Of a stretch of 51,765 nt of DNA, positions 16,379 through 24,089 are shown piece by piece. Where the stretch lies: positions 1 through 51,765 of IMG/VR virus record IMGVR_UViG_3300025669_000044; one strand, written 5' to 3'. Within the stretch, counting starts at the first letter, position 1. Every line of letters begins with the position of its first letter. A program made the translations under genes and the position numbers. The notes under the pieces were generated by a model. The model saw only the letters and a program-made list of their open reading frames with translations, was not told the origin of the DNA and did not search any database. This stretch comes from a virus.

Positions 16379-16664
16379 AATCACCTCTCATCGCATTACC
16401 GACTATTTTAATCATGTATTTTTTTTCAATTTTGTAAGAGTCTAATTTATTAAGTAATCGACATTTAAAGAACATGAACCAATGATTTTTATTAGTAACA
16501 TCTTTTACTACGCCGGAATTTAAATTCTCTAAATAAAGAACAACTAAATCTTGATACAAGTCATCTTTATCATGTATTGAACTTCTTAGAGACCTTGAAA
16601 ACGTGAATGATAAATAACTCATAATTTCTTTGATTTCTGACGGAATCTTAATTTCTTTGCTCAT
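16371..16664 (-). CDS. Sigma region 2-like protein
   Basis: 97 residues from ATG 16664 (GGAAAGGCGTCAA upstream). SLRSSIHDKDDLYQDLVVLYLENL and WFMFFKCRLLNKLDSYKIEKK match the core-binding and -10-recognition helices of ECF-like sigma region 2 (DxxDLxQExxL ... FxxWLxxxxxNxxxDxxR). No region 4 is present in this protein, but the next gene supplies a candidate. Confidence 0.55.
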   Translation of the reverse strand: MSKEIKIPSEIKEIMSYLSFTFSRSLRSSIHDKDDLYQDLVVLYLENLNSGVVKDVTNKNHWFMFFKCRLLNKLDSYKIEKKYMIKIVGNAMRGDYV

Positions 16665-17391
16665 TTGACGCCTTTCCTTGAGTAACATTAAAATTTAACT
16701 TGGAACTTGTGCCGATGCGTTTAACACCTAAATCTATTAATAGTTTGGATTGTTGTTCTGTTCTTATTCCTCCGGAGGCCTTGATTGGCAAAATAAGATC
16801 GTTTTCTTTCATAATCTGTTGTGTTTGCTGAATTGATTGAGCTAACGTATTGAAGTCTTGAGACAAAAGACCTGTATTTGTTTTAAAGAAATCTATATTA
16901 CTATCCTTTAAAATAGCTATAATTTCATATAATGCTATATAGTTTTTAAATACAGTTCCCAATTCAACGATAACTTTCATAGGCTTCTTATAGCGATCTT
17001 TCAATCCTTTGAATAGCTTGTGTATCTTCATAAAACTTCCCTTGGTATACCAATAAATAGGGAATACTAAATCAATTTCGTCCGCAATGCCCTCATCTAT
17101 TACTCTCTTAATACTGTCTACTTCCTTACTGGTATATAGACCTAGATATATAGGCATTCTTTTTATATGTTTTGATTCTTTGAAATGATGAAACATTCTC
17201 ATTGGAGGAAAACCACCTACTGTAATAATCTTTAAATCTTCACCAGCATATTTTTTAGCTATATCTAAACATGATCTGTCTAAACATACACCATAGTATT
17301 TATTCTTATTAGCAGTTTCTACAAATTCTTTTAATTCTTTTTTACTAGGTGATTTAAGATTGGTATATTCAACATGCTTATTTAAATTCAT
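16648..17391 (-). CDS. deoC: Deoxyribose-phosphate aldolase-like protein
   Basis: 247 residues from ATG 17391. The TIM-barrel hallmarks are DEIDLVFPI (equivalent to EIDMV), DFFKTNTG with the Schiff-base Lys, and PIKASGGIRT with the second catalytic Lys. DeoC cleaves 2-deoxyribose-5-phosphate to glyceraldehyde-3-phosphate and acetaldehyde. With the deoxyribosyltransferase-like genes at 27-28 kb it suggests turnover of host deoxynucleosides. ATGA overlap with the membrane-peptide gene upstream. Confidence 0.85.
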   Translation of the reverse strand: MNLNKHVEYTNLKSPSKKELKEFVETANKNKYYGVCLDRSCLDIAKKYAGEDLKIITVGGFPPMRMFHHFKESKHIKRMPIYLGLYTSKEVDSIKRVIDEGIADEIDLVFPIYWYTKGSFMKIHKLFKGLKDRYKKPMKVIVELGTVFKNYIALYEIIAILKDSNIDFFKTNTGLLSQDFNTLAQSIQQTQQIMKENDLILPIKASGGIRTEQQSKLLIDLGVKRIGTSSKLNFNVTQGKASNEQRN

Positions 17392-17546
17392 ATTCTGGCT
17401 CCAATGTTTAATAGAAGTATCGCACCTCTTATAATCCAAATTACTATCTGTATTAATGCAATTACTATTAACAATATTGGTATTGCGGGTAAAGCAACTA
17501 TTGTAATAAGTATTGCGTTTAGAATTGTTTTTAGTTTATTTTTCAT
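17388..17546 (-). CDS. Small hydrophobic membrane peptide, probably leaderless
   Basis: 52 residues, hydrophobic from about residue 8 to 48 with one charged break near 40, so one or two membrane passes. The ATG lies six bases after the -10 box of the promoter at 17553-17581, so the mRNA should be leaderless. Its stop overlaps the deoC start (ATGA). Confidence 0.65.
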   Translation of the reverse strand: MKNKLKTILNAILITIVALPAIPILLIVIALIQIVIWIIRGAILLLNIGARI

Positions 17547-17552
17547 AATATA

Positions 17553-17581
17553 AGTATAGCATACTTTCTACTGATTGTCAA
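17553..17581 (-). promoter_or_regulatory. Sigma70-type promoter (leaderless gene downstream)
   Basis: TTGACA at 17576-17581, 17-base spacer, TATACT at 17553-17558. It overlaps the 3' end of the 54-residue gene. Drives the membrane peptide, deoC, the sigma-like pair, terminase and portal. Confidence 0.85.
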
Positions 17582-17732
17582 GGTCTTTTTTAAATTCTCT
17601 TTTAATTCTTGCTCTTCCTTTTTTCTTCTTATCCTTATCGACAATTCTACTGACTGGTGCGAAACCCCAAAGCTTTCTTAATCGTCGATAAGTTTCTAAA
17701 AATGTATCTGGTTTCTTTCTCTTTCTTTTCAT
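17568..17732 (-). CDS. Small highly basic unknown protein
   Basis: 54 residues, rich in Lys and Arg (MKRKRKKPD, KDKKKKGRARIKREFKK). The last residues, DLDNQ, are read through the -35 region of the downstream promoter. TAATG overlap with the phosphoesterase gene and GGAAATAAATA upstream support the start. Likely nucleic-acid binding. Confidence 0.55.
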   Translation of the reverse strand: MKRKRKKPDTFLETYRRLRKLWGFAPVSRIVDKDKKKKGRARIKREFKKDLDNQ

Positions 17733-18766
17733 TATTTATTTCCGTCATAAATCTTTCCATTAACAATGAACTTTCCCTGTACGATTCTAACTAACTGCAC
17801 GTCAAAGTATCCGTTAGGAAAGAAATAACCTATTGCAAAACCATGTGTCCAACTGTTTGGTCGTTTTCTCATAAAATCTGGAGATAAATCGCATACTGCA
17901 CCAATATTATAACCTGCAAATGCAATCTCTCTAGCTATTGATGAAGATAATCTCATGCCTAATGTATGTGTATGACCGAATAAGATATTTACTTTAAGTT
18001 CGTCTAGATGCTTCTTGATAGGATTGGCACCTGCATAGATACCGTGAGTTACATACAATCTACCTAACTTCAATAACTCATTATATTTATGTGTTTGATA
18101 ACCTCTTTTTTCTAAATGAAGTTGACTCGTAGGTTCAATCATACCTTCTAATGAAGGCATTTCTTCTAATAAATCTAATGCCCATTCTTCATGGTTACCA
18201 TCTAGATAATGCTTCTCACACTTCTTAGGTAATCTTGAATCAATTTCATCTAATAAAGCGTTGCCTAAAATATAATCATTCTTTAATCTCTTTAGCTCAA
18301 GAGTTCTATGTTTGTTTCTATCCCAATGACCAATACAACCTAAGTCCATAAAGTCTCCAATAATGGCCATAATATCAAACTGCTCATCATTCATCAATTT
18401 CAGTATAGCTTTACAAGAAGGCTCGTTTTGATGAGGGATATGTGTATCAGGCCAAAACAGAGCTTTTTTAATTTTCGTATTTTTACTTCCTAGAACTTTA
18501 GATTTTTTAATCTTCCACTTTAAAATAGCTTTCTCTTTAGCCTCTGCAAAAGCCTCGTCATCTAACTCTTCTAAATTTATAGAGTCAATAAACTTTTTTG
18601 TAGAAGCTTTTTGCACATGATGCTCTCTTAAATCATATCTATTAATAGCACCCGTTATAGCATCAAGAGAAGTGTCAAACTTCTTAGCTATTTCTTTGTT
18701 AGAGATTCCCTTTCTTAGATAAGTAATTAGAATTTCTATTTTATCGTCTGTCCAAAATTTTAACAT
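17732..18766 (-). CDS. Calcineurin-like phosphoesterase with N-terminal helix-turn-helix
   Basis: 344 residues. An N-terminal HTH-like region (KGISNKEIAKKFDTSLDAITGAI, 19-41) precedes a metallophosphoesterase domain: PDTHIPH (Asp107, His109), GDFMDLG (Asp138), GNHEEW (Asn191, His192), VTHGIY and GHTHTLG. All metal ligands are present. The HTH plus phosphoesterase arrangement occurs in phages; the substrate is unknown. Confidence 0.82.
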   Translation of the reverse strand: MLKFWTDDKIEILITYLRKGISNKEIAKKFDTSLDAITGAINRYDLREHHVQKASTKKFIDSINLEELDDEAFAEAKEKAILKWKIKKSKVLGSKNTKIKKALFWPDTHIPHQNEPSCKAILKLMNDEQFDIMAIIGDFMDLGCIGHWDRNKHRTLELKRLKNDYILGNALLDEIDSRLPKKCEKHYLDGNHEEWALDLLEEMPSLEGMIEPTSQLHLEKRGYQTHKYNELLKLGRLYVTHGIYAGANPIKKHLDELKVNILFGHTHTLGMRLSSSIAREIAFAGYNIGAVCDLSPDFMRKRPNSWTHGFAIGYFFPNGYFDVQLVRIVQGKFIVNGKIYDGNK

Positions 18767-18777
18767 AACAATCTCCT

Positions 18778-18969
18778 TTATTTTCCTGCACTATCAACAC
18801 TAAAGGCAATTTTTTGACCGTTAGGTTGTTGTGCAACTAATATATAACTATCTTCAATCCATTTGCCTGTTCCCTTACAGGTAGGACATTTTTTAGTTTT
18901 CTTTTCTTCGTATCCTTTACCATCACATCTATAACATTTTGATTTAACTGAAGTATTAATTATTGACAT
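18778..18969 (-). CDS. DnaJ-type zinc-finger protein
   Basis: 63 residues. CYRCDGKGYEEKKTKKCPTCKGTG is truncated here as two repeats, CYRCDGKG and CPTCKGTG, each the CxxCxGxG of DnaJ-type zinc fingers. The C-terminus has a short beta-like part. Possibly a chaperone-like or redox adaptor. Confidence 0.75.
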   Translation of the reverse strand: MSIINTSVKSKCYRCDGKGYEEKKTKKCPTCKGTGKWIEDSYILVAQQPNGQKIAFSVDSAGK

Positions 18970-19108
18970 TTTTATTCCCTTTTTTATTTATCGTCATATT
19001 TAAAAGATAATCACTAAAGCTTACAGATTTACTTTGAGAAAGCTCTATTTGTAATTTTTCATTTCGTTCAAGTCTACGCTTAATAGCTTTTAGTAATCCA
19101 ACATACAT
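18956..19108 (-). CDS. Small helical unknown protein
   Basis: 50 residues, helical basic N-terminal half. ATG 19108 follows AAGGAGATAAGAG and is the first start after the promoter at 19131-19159. It overlaps the zinc-finger gene by 14 bases. Confidence 0.6.
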   Translation of the reverse strand: MYVGLLKAIKRRLERNEKLQIELSQSKSVSFSDYLLNMTINKKGNKNVNN

Positions 19109-19130
19109 CTCTTATCTCCTTGTTACTCTA

Positions 19131-19159
19131 AGTATAGCACATAAATAGCTGTTTGTCAA
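19131..19159 (-). promoter_or_regulatory. Sigma70-type promoter
   Basis: TTGACA at 19154-19159, 17-base spacer, TATACT at 19131-19136. The stop codon of the upstream 45-residue gene sits four bases before the -35 box. Confidence 0.85.
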
Positions 19160-19162
19160 GTT

Positions 19163-19300
19163 TTATTTGTATACTTCGGCATAATACTTTTGTTCCCAAA
19201 TAAAGCTAGGATAGAATTTACAGTCATCACAAAAGAAATCATAAATATCCTCTAATTTCCAACAGACAAGCATCATAGCACCATAAAATAATTTCTTCAT
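19163..19300 (-). CDS. Small aromatic/Cys-rich unknown protein
   Basis: 45 residues with Cys13, Cys24 and Cys27 (FFCDDCKFY) and many aromatics. ATG 19300 has AAAGGAGATATT upstream. The stop codon forms part of the following promoter cassette. Confidence 0.55.
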   Translation of the reverse strand: MKKLFYGAMMLVCWKLEDIYDFFCDDCKFYPSFIWEQKYYAEVYK

Positions 19301-19310
19301 AATATCTCCT

Positions 19311-20006
19311 TTATACTAAATCTAATTCTTTTAAATCTATTAACATATAAAATAGTTCACTAAGAATTTTAAATATGCGTAAATAAATCTTTTCTTCGTC
19401 TTGTGTATTAATGTATACGTCCCATTTTTTAGGTTTATCTCTAGGAATTAATAATACACCTGATTTCATCGTCGAGGAGTCTATTTTATTTAATTTACAA
19501 TATAGTTCTTTATATATACATGATTGAATTTTATGTGATAGTCTAACTGCTTTAGATGTTTTTATATCAAACAATATAGGTATATGAGAACTCTTACCTA
19601 CAAGGTCAACTGTACCTGCTGTCTTATACTCATCTTTATCCCAAACAACTAACTCAGAGTGTTCACACTTAAAGTCATACTGTTTCTCAAACTCTTTATA
19701 TCTTGTTAAAGCATTATGGTCATTATCTTTTTGTTTTGTAACGTAATCTTCAATAATTTTATGAATATTCGTACCTTCTTTAGCCAATGAGTTTAATAGC
19801 TGTTTGTGAAATACAAAACCTAAAGAGGTTGATGTCTTTGAGAGGTCTCCTCTTTCTTTTAAGAACTTGATTGTCTGCATAACTGCCCACAGAACAATCT
19901 TGGGCTTAGGAAGAATACCAATTATAGTTGTTACAGAAGGAAAATCTCCGATATTCTCAATATCATAAAATCTGTAACTACCTTTGTTTCTAACATTTAT
20001 GTTCAT
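19311..20006 (-). CDS. PD-(D/E)XK exonuclease, RecB/Cas4-like
   Basis: 231 residues from ATG 20006 (GGAAAGAAGAA upstream, ATGA overlap with the zincin gene). PSVTTIIGILPKP, EGTNIHKIIEDY, then AGTVDLVG, PILFDIKTSKAV and a final SHKIQSCIYKEL give the His...Asp...Asp-x-Lys...Gln-xxx-Tyr pattern of RecB-family nucleases. It probably works with RecA, SbcCD and the RuvC-like protein in recombination or DNA processing. It contains one copy of the 17-base motif inside its coding sequence. Confidence 0.8.
   Translation of the reverse strand: MNINVRNKGSYRFYDIENIGDFPSVTTIIGILPKPKIVLWAVMQTIKFLKERGDLSKTSTSLGFVFHKQLLNSLAKEGTNIHKIIEDYVTKQKDNDHNALTRYKEFEKQYDFKCEHSELVVWDKDEYKTAGTVDLVGKSSHIPILFDIKTSKAVRLSHKIQSCIYKELYCKLNKIDSSTMKSGVLLIPRDKPKKWDVYINTQDEEKIYLRIFKILSELFYMLIDLKELDLV
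19956..19973 (-). promoter_or_regulatory. Copy 2 of the recurring motif, inside a coding sequence
   Basis: The 17-base motif lies within codons for RFYDIE near the start of the nuclease gene, in the same strand orientation as the other copies. An intergenic promoter role alone does not explain this copy. Confidence 0.5.
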
Positions 20007-20434
20007 TTCTTCTTTCCTTTTTTCTCGCATTGTCTTTCTATGTTTCTTATGATACGAGTAAACTTTCTTACTAATCTTTCTTCTTCATTTTTAAGTAATT
20101 TTCTCTGCTTCTTTACATTAATAGATTTCTTATTCTTTACCCTATCTAAAATGTTATCCATTCTACTTGTCAAAGAAGTCAATAGTACATGCCAAAATTC
20201 ATGTATAATAGAATCTCGTAAAGATGCTACAGACTTATTCATTTTACTATTTACATTGACATTAAAATCTCTACCATCAAACTCATAGACAACCTCAGCA
20301 TAAGTATCTTTCTTATTGACTACCTTAACATTGATAGACCAATTCTTATTTAGACGCATCTTATTCTTATACTCAACGAATAACTCGTCTAGAACTTTCT
20401 TGAAAAATTCTCTGCTGTCCTTATGTTTACTCAT
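20003..20434 (-). CDS. HExxH zincin-like protein
   Basis: 143 residues. DSIIHEFWHVLL holds His78-Glu79-xx-His82. A conserved Arg/Glu-rich helix follows (EEERLVRKFTRIIRNIE) and may carry the third ligand. No export signal. It lies between the M16 peptidase and the nuclease gene with ATGA overlaps. Confidence 0.65.
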   Translation of the reverse strand: MSKHKDSREFFKKVLDELFVEYKNKMRLNKNWSINVKVVNKKDTYAEVVYEFDGRDFNVNVNSKMNKSVASLRDSIIHEFWHVLLTSLTSRMDNILDRVKNKKSINVKKQRKLLKNEEERLVRKFTRIIRNIERQCEKKGKKK

Positions 20435-21588
20435 TTTTTCTTTCTTGGTAGAATTGCAACTAACTTACTATTGTTGAAGTTTATTCTTTTAATAAAGCTG
20501 TTTACTTCTTCTAGAGAAATATCGTTAATAGACTTCTCATAATCTCTTAGATAAACATTATAATCTAAATTGCTTAAAGAACAGTCAATTAAAATTCTAG
20601 CAATATTAGACGGCTTATCAATACTTAATTCATGTCCACCTAATAGTTTGCCTCTTGCAAAATCTAATTCTTCTTTAGATACAGTCTTTGTTAATTGTTC
20701 TAGCATAAGCTTTTTTGCAAACTGAACTTTTTCTGGTTTTAAACCTGCAAAGCCACAGTATTGAACAGTTCCACAACTATGTTCCTGCATATATAAAGTA
20801 GTATTATATACTAAATTATTTTGTTCTCTAATAACTTCAAAGAATCTCCCACAAAAACCATTAATTACAGAGGAAAATAAATCCATAATCAATCGCTCTT
20901 TCATAGTATTAATATAAAATAGACCTGTTAATACCATGTTGGCTTGACTAATATCATTTCTATACTCTATGACATCTTTCTTATCATAAGTGATAGGCTC
21001 TTGTGCAAATCTAGAGGTAATATAAACTCTGTTTCGTGCCTCTTCTGCTGAACCACCAATCTCTAGCTTAATAGCGTTCTTATAATATTTATTATAATAT
21101 TCAATCAATACATCTCTTGTAATACCTGTAACACTTTCTCTAGTTCCAATAATAGGAATGTGAAGATTCGAGCCATCAGCAAAGATTTTACTCTGAGCTA
21201 ATTCAAATACTGCTGACTGAGGATTATCTTGATACATTTCTAATTCCTGCAAAACTACTTGTTTTTCTTTTTCAAGTTCTTCTGCTGGAAATATAGAATT
21301 TTCTACCATATCATCTATAATCTTTCGTGCCTCAGATACATATTTATTGCTAATAACAACATAGAAAAATGTATGTTCTTCTGAAGTCCAAGCATTAAAC
21401 ACAGCACCATATTTATCTATAGCTTGTTTAATCTCTGTCATGTTGCGAGTCTTAGTTCCTTTAAATAACATGTGTTCTAGAAAATGCGAGATACCTTTAA
21501 TATCATCGGGCTCATTACGAGAACCTACAGGAATAAATGTACCTACGATTGTTGATTTGCCTTCTACTCTAATCTTAATGTTAGCCAT
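20431..21588 (-). CDS. M16-family zinc peptidase
   Basis: 385 residues. GISHFLEHMLFKGT at about 33-46 contains the inverted zinc motif His35-xx-Glu38-His39, and a downstream Glu near 115 (VVLQELEMYQDNP) is the third ligand. The PVGSRNEPDD and FNAWTSEEHTFF blocks are also typical of YmxG/PqqL/mitochondrial-processing-peptidase relatives. The protein covers one M16 unit pair (about 400 residues). No signal peptide, so it should act in the cytoplasm. M16 enzymes are rare in phages; the target is unknown. Confidence 0.85.
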   Translation of the reverse strand: MANIKIRVEGKSTIVGTFIPVGSRNEPDDIKGISHFLEHMLFKGTKTRNMTEIKQAIDKYGAVFNAWTSEEHTFFYVVISNKYVSEARKIIDDMVENSIFPAEELEKEKQVVLQELEMYQDNPQSAVFELAQSKIFADGSNLHIPIIGTRESVTGITRDVLIEYYNKYYKNAIKLEIGGSAEEARNRVYITSRFAQEPITYDKKDVIEYRNDISQANMVLTGLFYINTMKERLIMDLFSSVINGFCGRFFEVIREQNNLVYNTTLYMQEHSCGTVQYCGFAGLKPEKVQFAKKLMLEQLTKTVSKEELDFARGKLLGGHELSIDKPSNIARILIDCSLSNLDYNVYLRDYEKSINDISLEEVNSFIKRINFNNSKLVAILPRKKK

Positions 21589-23015
21589 TACGGTCTCCTT
21601 AATTCAATGTAGTTAATATTTTCTTGTTGTTTAAGAATATCTTTATGTGTAACAATTATAATCTGATTTAAAAAATTTAATTTAAAAAAGTAATTAAATA
21701 ATTGTATTAATTTTATTGAGTTCTCATTATCAATCTTCTCAAGACCTTCATCAATCAACATGAAATCAATTTCTGTTTTACACAGTTGCTTGAAGATAGA
21801 TATAACACCTAGTCTAAAGCATAGATTGACCAATACTCTTTCAGAACCAGATAAGTCTTTCATCTCTAAAGTTTCTTTACCTCTCTTAATAAAAGGTTTG
21901 AAATCAGGTCTATTCGATTCTGCTCTTTCTGTTCGTATATCTACAGTAGTATCTTTGAATATTAATCTCAGCAACTTATTAGCCGTATTAATAATAACAG
22001 GAATGTATGCCTGTAATAGATATGACGGAAATGCTTTAGGACTAAATACTGATAATACAGATTTAATCTCAGCAATTCTTTTTTCGTTTCTAAGCTCTGT
22101 CTTTTTATTCGCCTGTTCTTTAATAATAGTTAGAACTCTATTACATCTAGAAATCTTATCGTCAACTTTATTAATAGCTCTCTGATACTTAGCTTCTTTT
22201 AATTTTGTTTCGTTTAATACTGTGATTAATTTTGATTCTTTTGTTTTCATCAATAAGATAGCTTCATTTAATTTCGTTAAACCCTGTTTCACATCTGTAG
22301 AAGAATATTCTCTTTCACACTTAGAGCATTTACCTTCTTTTAATAAATTTGCTTTTCGTTGTATTTCACTAAATTTCTGTTCTATCTTTCCTTTACTACT
22401 ATATAAAGTATTAACATCAGTTCTAATGTTAGATAAGCCTGTTTTATATTTATTGACTTTTTCTTCTTGTGTAATTTTATAATTCTTTATTCTTAAATAT
22501 CTTTTCTTTAATAATTCTTTATTGACCTTAGCTATCTCTGTATTAATTTGTGTTAGCGTATTTAATTCTACATTTAATCTTTGATAGACAGTTGAGTATT
22601 CATTTAAATTAAATAACTCAATAAGAAAATTTCTAAGATAAGAAGCATCAAATAAATTCTGTTGTTCGTGCGAAGAAATATAAAAGATACTTAAAAACTC
22701 CTTATAGTTTATGTTCAATAAATTATCTAACTCTATCTTCTTAATTTTATTTAATGATGATGTTGCTTTTGTTCTGTCTCTTTGCACAATAGTATCATTA
22801 AGATTTATTTCGGATATAGCTTTGTCTGCATCGAAGTTGATAATCTTTTCTAATTTTGAGTTCTGTGTTTTACCGAATAAAGCATAGCAGACACTTTCCA
22901 TTATCTGAGTTTTACCCGCTGTGTTCTCTCCTATAATAGCATTGAGCCCTTCTTTAAATGTAATATCTAAAGAGTTATGAATACCGAAATTAGTTAGCTT
23001 AACATTTTTTAACAT
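21588..23015 (-). CDS. SbcC/Rad50-like ATPase (phage gp46 type)
   Basis: 475 residues. Walker A GENTAGKT at 29-36, a coiled coil with zinc hook CSKCE (Cys230, Cys233), signature KDLSGSERVLVNL, and Walker B FMLIDEGLEKID near the C-terminus. It is short compared with bacterial SbcC (about 1,000), like T4 gp46. It forms a nuclease complex with the SbcD-like protein at 24090-24989 for end processing in recombination. Confidence 0.9.
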   Translation of the reverse strand: MLKNVKLTNFGIHNSLDITFKEGLNAIIGENTAGKTQIMESVCYALFGKTQNSKLEKIINFDADKAISEINLNDTIVQRDRTKATSSLNKIKKIELDNLLNINYKEFLSIFYISSHEQQNLFDASYLRNFLIELFNLNEYSTVYQRLNVELNTLTQINTEIAKVNKELLKKRYLRIKNYKITQEEKVNKYKTGLSNIRTDVNTLYSSKGKIEQKFSEIQRKANLLKEGKCSKCEREYSSTDVKQGLTKLNEAILLMKTKESKLITVLNETKLKEAKYQRAINKVDDKISRCNRVLTIIKEQANKKTELRNEKRIAEIKSVLSVFSPKAFPSYLLQAYIPVIINTANKLLRLIFKDTTVDIRTERAESNRPDFKPFIKRGKETLEMKDLSGSERVLVNLCFRLGVISIFKQLCKTEIDFMLIDEGLEKIDNENSIKLIQLFNYFFKLNFLNQIIIVTHKDILKQQENINYIELRRP

Positions 23016-23451
23016 TGTATGTTATTACTCCCATTTTTTGTAGTGCGAATAAATATCCGTAATAATGTTCCTGCTCTGTTTCTCTCAGGTCCCAATTACT
23101 TAAAAAGTCTAAACCATAATCAACTGCATGAGTATAAGTTTCAGGATAATATGATTTCAATACTTTATATGTTAGATGAATAATTCTTTTTTCTTGTAAG
23201 TATCTGTCATCATTATACTTATAGTAGTACCAGAAATGACATAGTTCATGTATTACTACCATTATCAAATCATTATTAGACTGTATTCTATCTGTATTTA
23301 ACATGATTGTTTCATTCTCACAATCTATACAGGCTTTCATTGACTCTTCACAATCACTTTCTTTAACATAAACTACTTTCAAACAAGGTAACTTCATTAT
23401 TGTTGTCCACATTGCTACAAAATTCTCTGTATGTTTTAAATAATTTTTCAT
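22999..23451 (-). CDS. HExxH zincin-like protein
   Basis: 150 residues. MVVIHELCHFWYYY contains His68-Glu69-xx-His72. A third ligand may be His or Glu around 100-135 (THAVDYGLDF, ETEQEHYYGYL). It sits between the RuvC-like and SbcC genes. Overall layout resembles SprT-like or Wss1-like small zincins, but the match is only motif-level. Confidence 0.65.
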   Translation of the reverse strand: MKNYLKHTENFVAMWTTIMKLPCLKVVYVKESDCEESMKACIDCENETIMLNTDRIQSNNDLIMVVIHELCHFWYYYKYNDDRYLQEKRIIHLTYKVLKSYYPETYTHAVDYGLDFLSNWDLRETEQEHYYGYLFALQKMGVITYNVKKC

Positions 23452-23452
23452 A

Positions 23453-24088
23453 TTACTCTTTCTCTATTAGACCGGATAATGCTAACATAAAAGCATCTGA
23501 AAGATTATCGTCTGTTATTTCTAAGTTAAACTTCTTATCAATGAAATCAATAATTTGTTGCTTCAGATTAATAGGTTTTCTATCCCAAATCTTTTTTCTT
23601 TTCTTCTTTCCCTTAATCATTACTTGCTCAAAATGAAATGCACCCGTATCTGCTGAAAAACCGACCTTTGCTCTAACGGAAACTGGTTGAATAGGTTCTG
23701 GAATATTGTGTGTCCATTTAAACATTGTAAAGAAACTTATTGTAGCATACTTAGCTAATACCTTCAATGTCCAAACATTCAATCCGAAAAAACAATCCTC
23801 TATAATAACTTTTCTATCATACTTCTTATCATAATCAGGAAGCTCTGCTCTAAAATCTTTAAACTTCTGAAAGTATTCAATTAACTTTGTATGCAAATTA
23901 TTTTTACAAATACCTTTCATTTCAATACCATAAAAATCTTCCACATAAAATTTATCCTTTGTTGTTCTTAAAATACATAGACCTGTGTGTTTTGTCGCAC
24001 CATCTACTCCGACGCAAACTGTATTGGTCTTTATCTCTTTGTTAAGTATATCACACACTTCAGCGATTGTCAAGGTTAATTGTGCCAT
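23453..24088 (-). CDS. RuvC-like Holliday junction resolvase
   Basis: 211 residues. CVGVDGATKHTGLCIL (Asp29), VIIEDCFFG (Glu97) and TDDNLSDAFMLAL (Asp193/194 and Asp198) give the four acidic residues of the RNase H-like RuvC fold. The first 25 residues are encoded by a complete sigma70 promoter. No alternative start lies between there and the catalytic core, so the promoter seems to be translated. ATG 24088 has GGAGAAAAAATAAA upstream. Confidence 0.8.
   Translation of the reverse strand: MAQLTLTIAEVCDILNKEIKTNTVCVGVDGATKHTGLCILRTTKDKFYVEDFYGIEMKGICKNNLHTKLIEYFQKFKDFRAELPDYDKKYDRKVIIEDCFFGLNVWTLKVLAKYATISFFTMFKWTHNIPEPIQPVSVRAKVGFSADTGAFHFEQVMIKGKKKRKKIWDRKPINLKQQIIDFIDKKFNLEITDDNLSDAFMLALSGLIEKE
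24045..24073 (-). promoter_or_regulatory. Sigma70-type promoter inside the RuvC-like gene
   Basis: TTGACA at 24068-24073, 17-base spacer, ATATAC-type -10 (TATACT at 24045-24050). It lies fully within the 5' coding region of the resolvase gene, which no other promoter here does. It should drive the downstream zincin, SbcC and M16 genes. Confidence 0.7.
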
Positions 24089-24089
24089 T

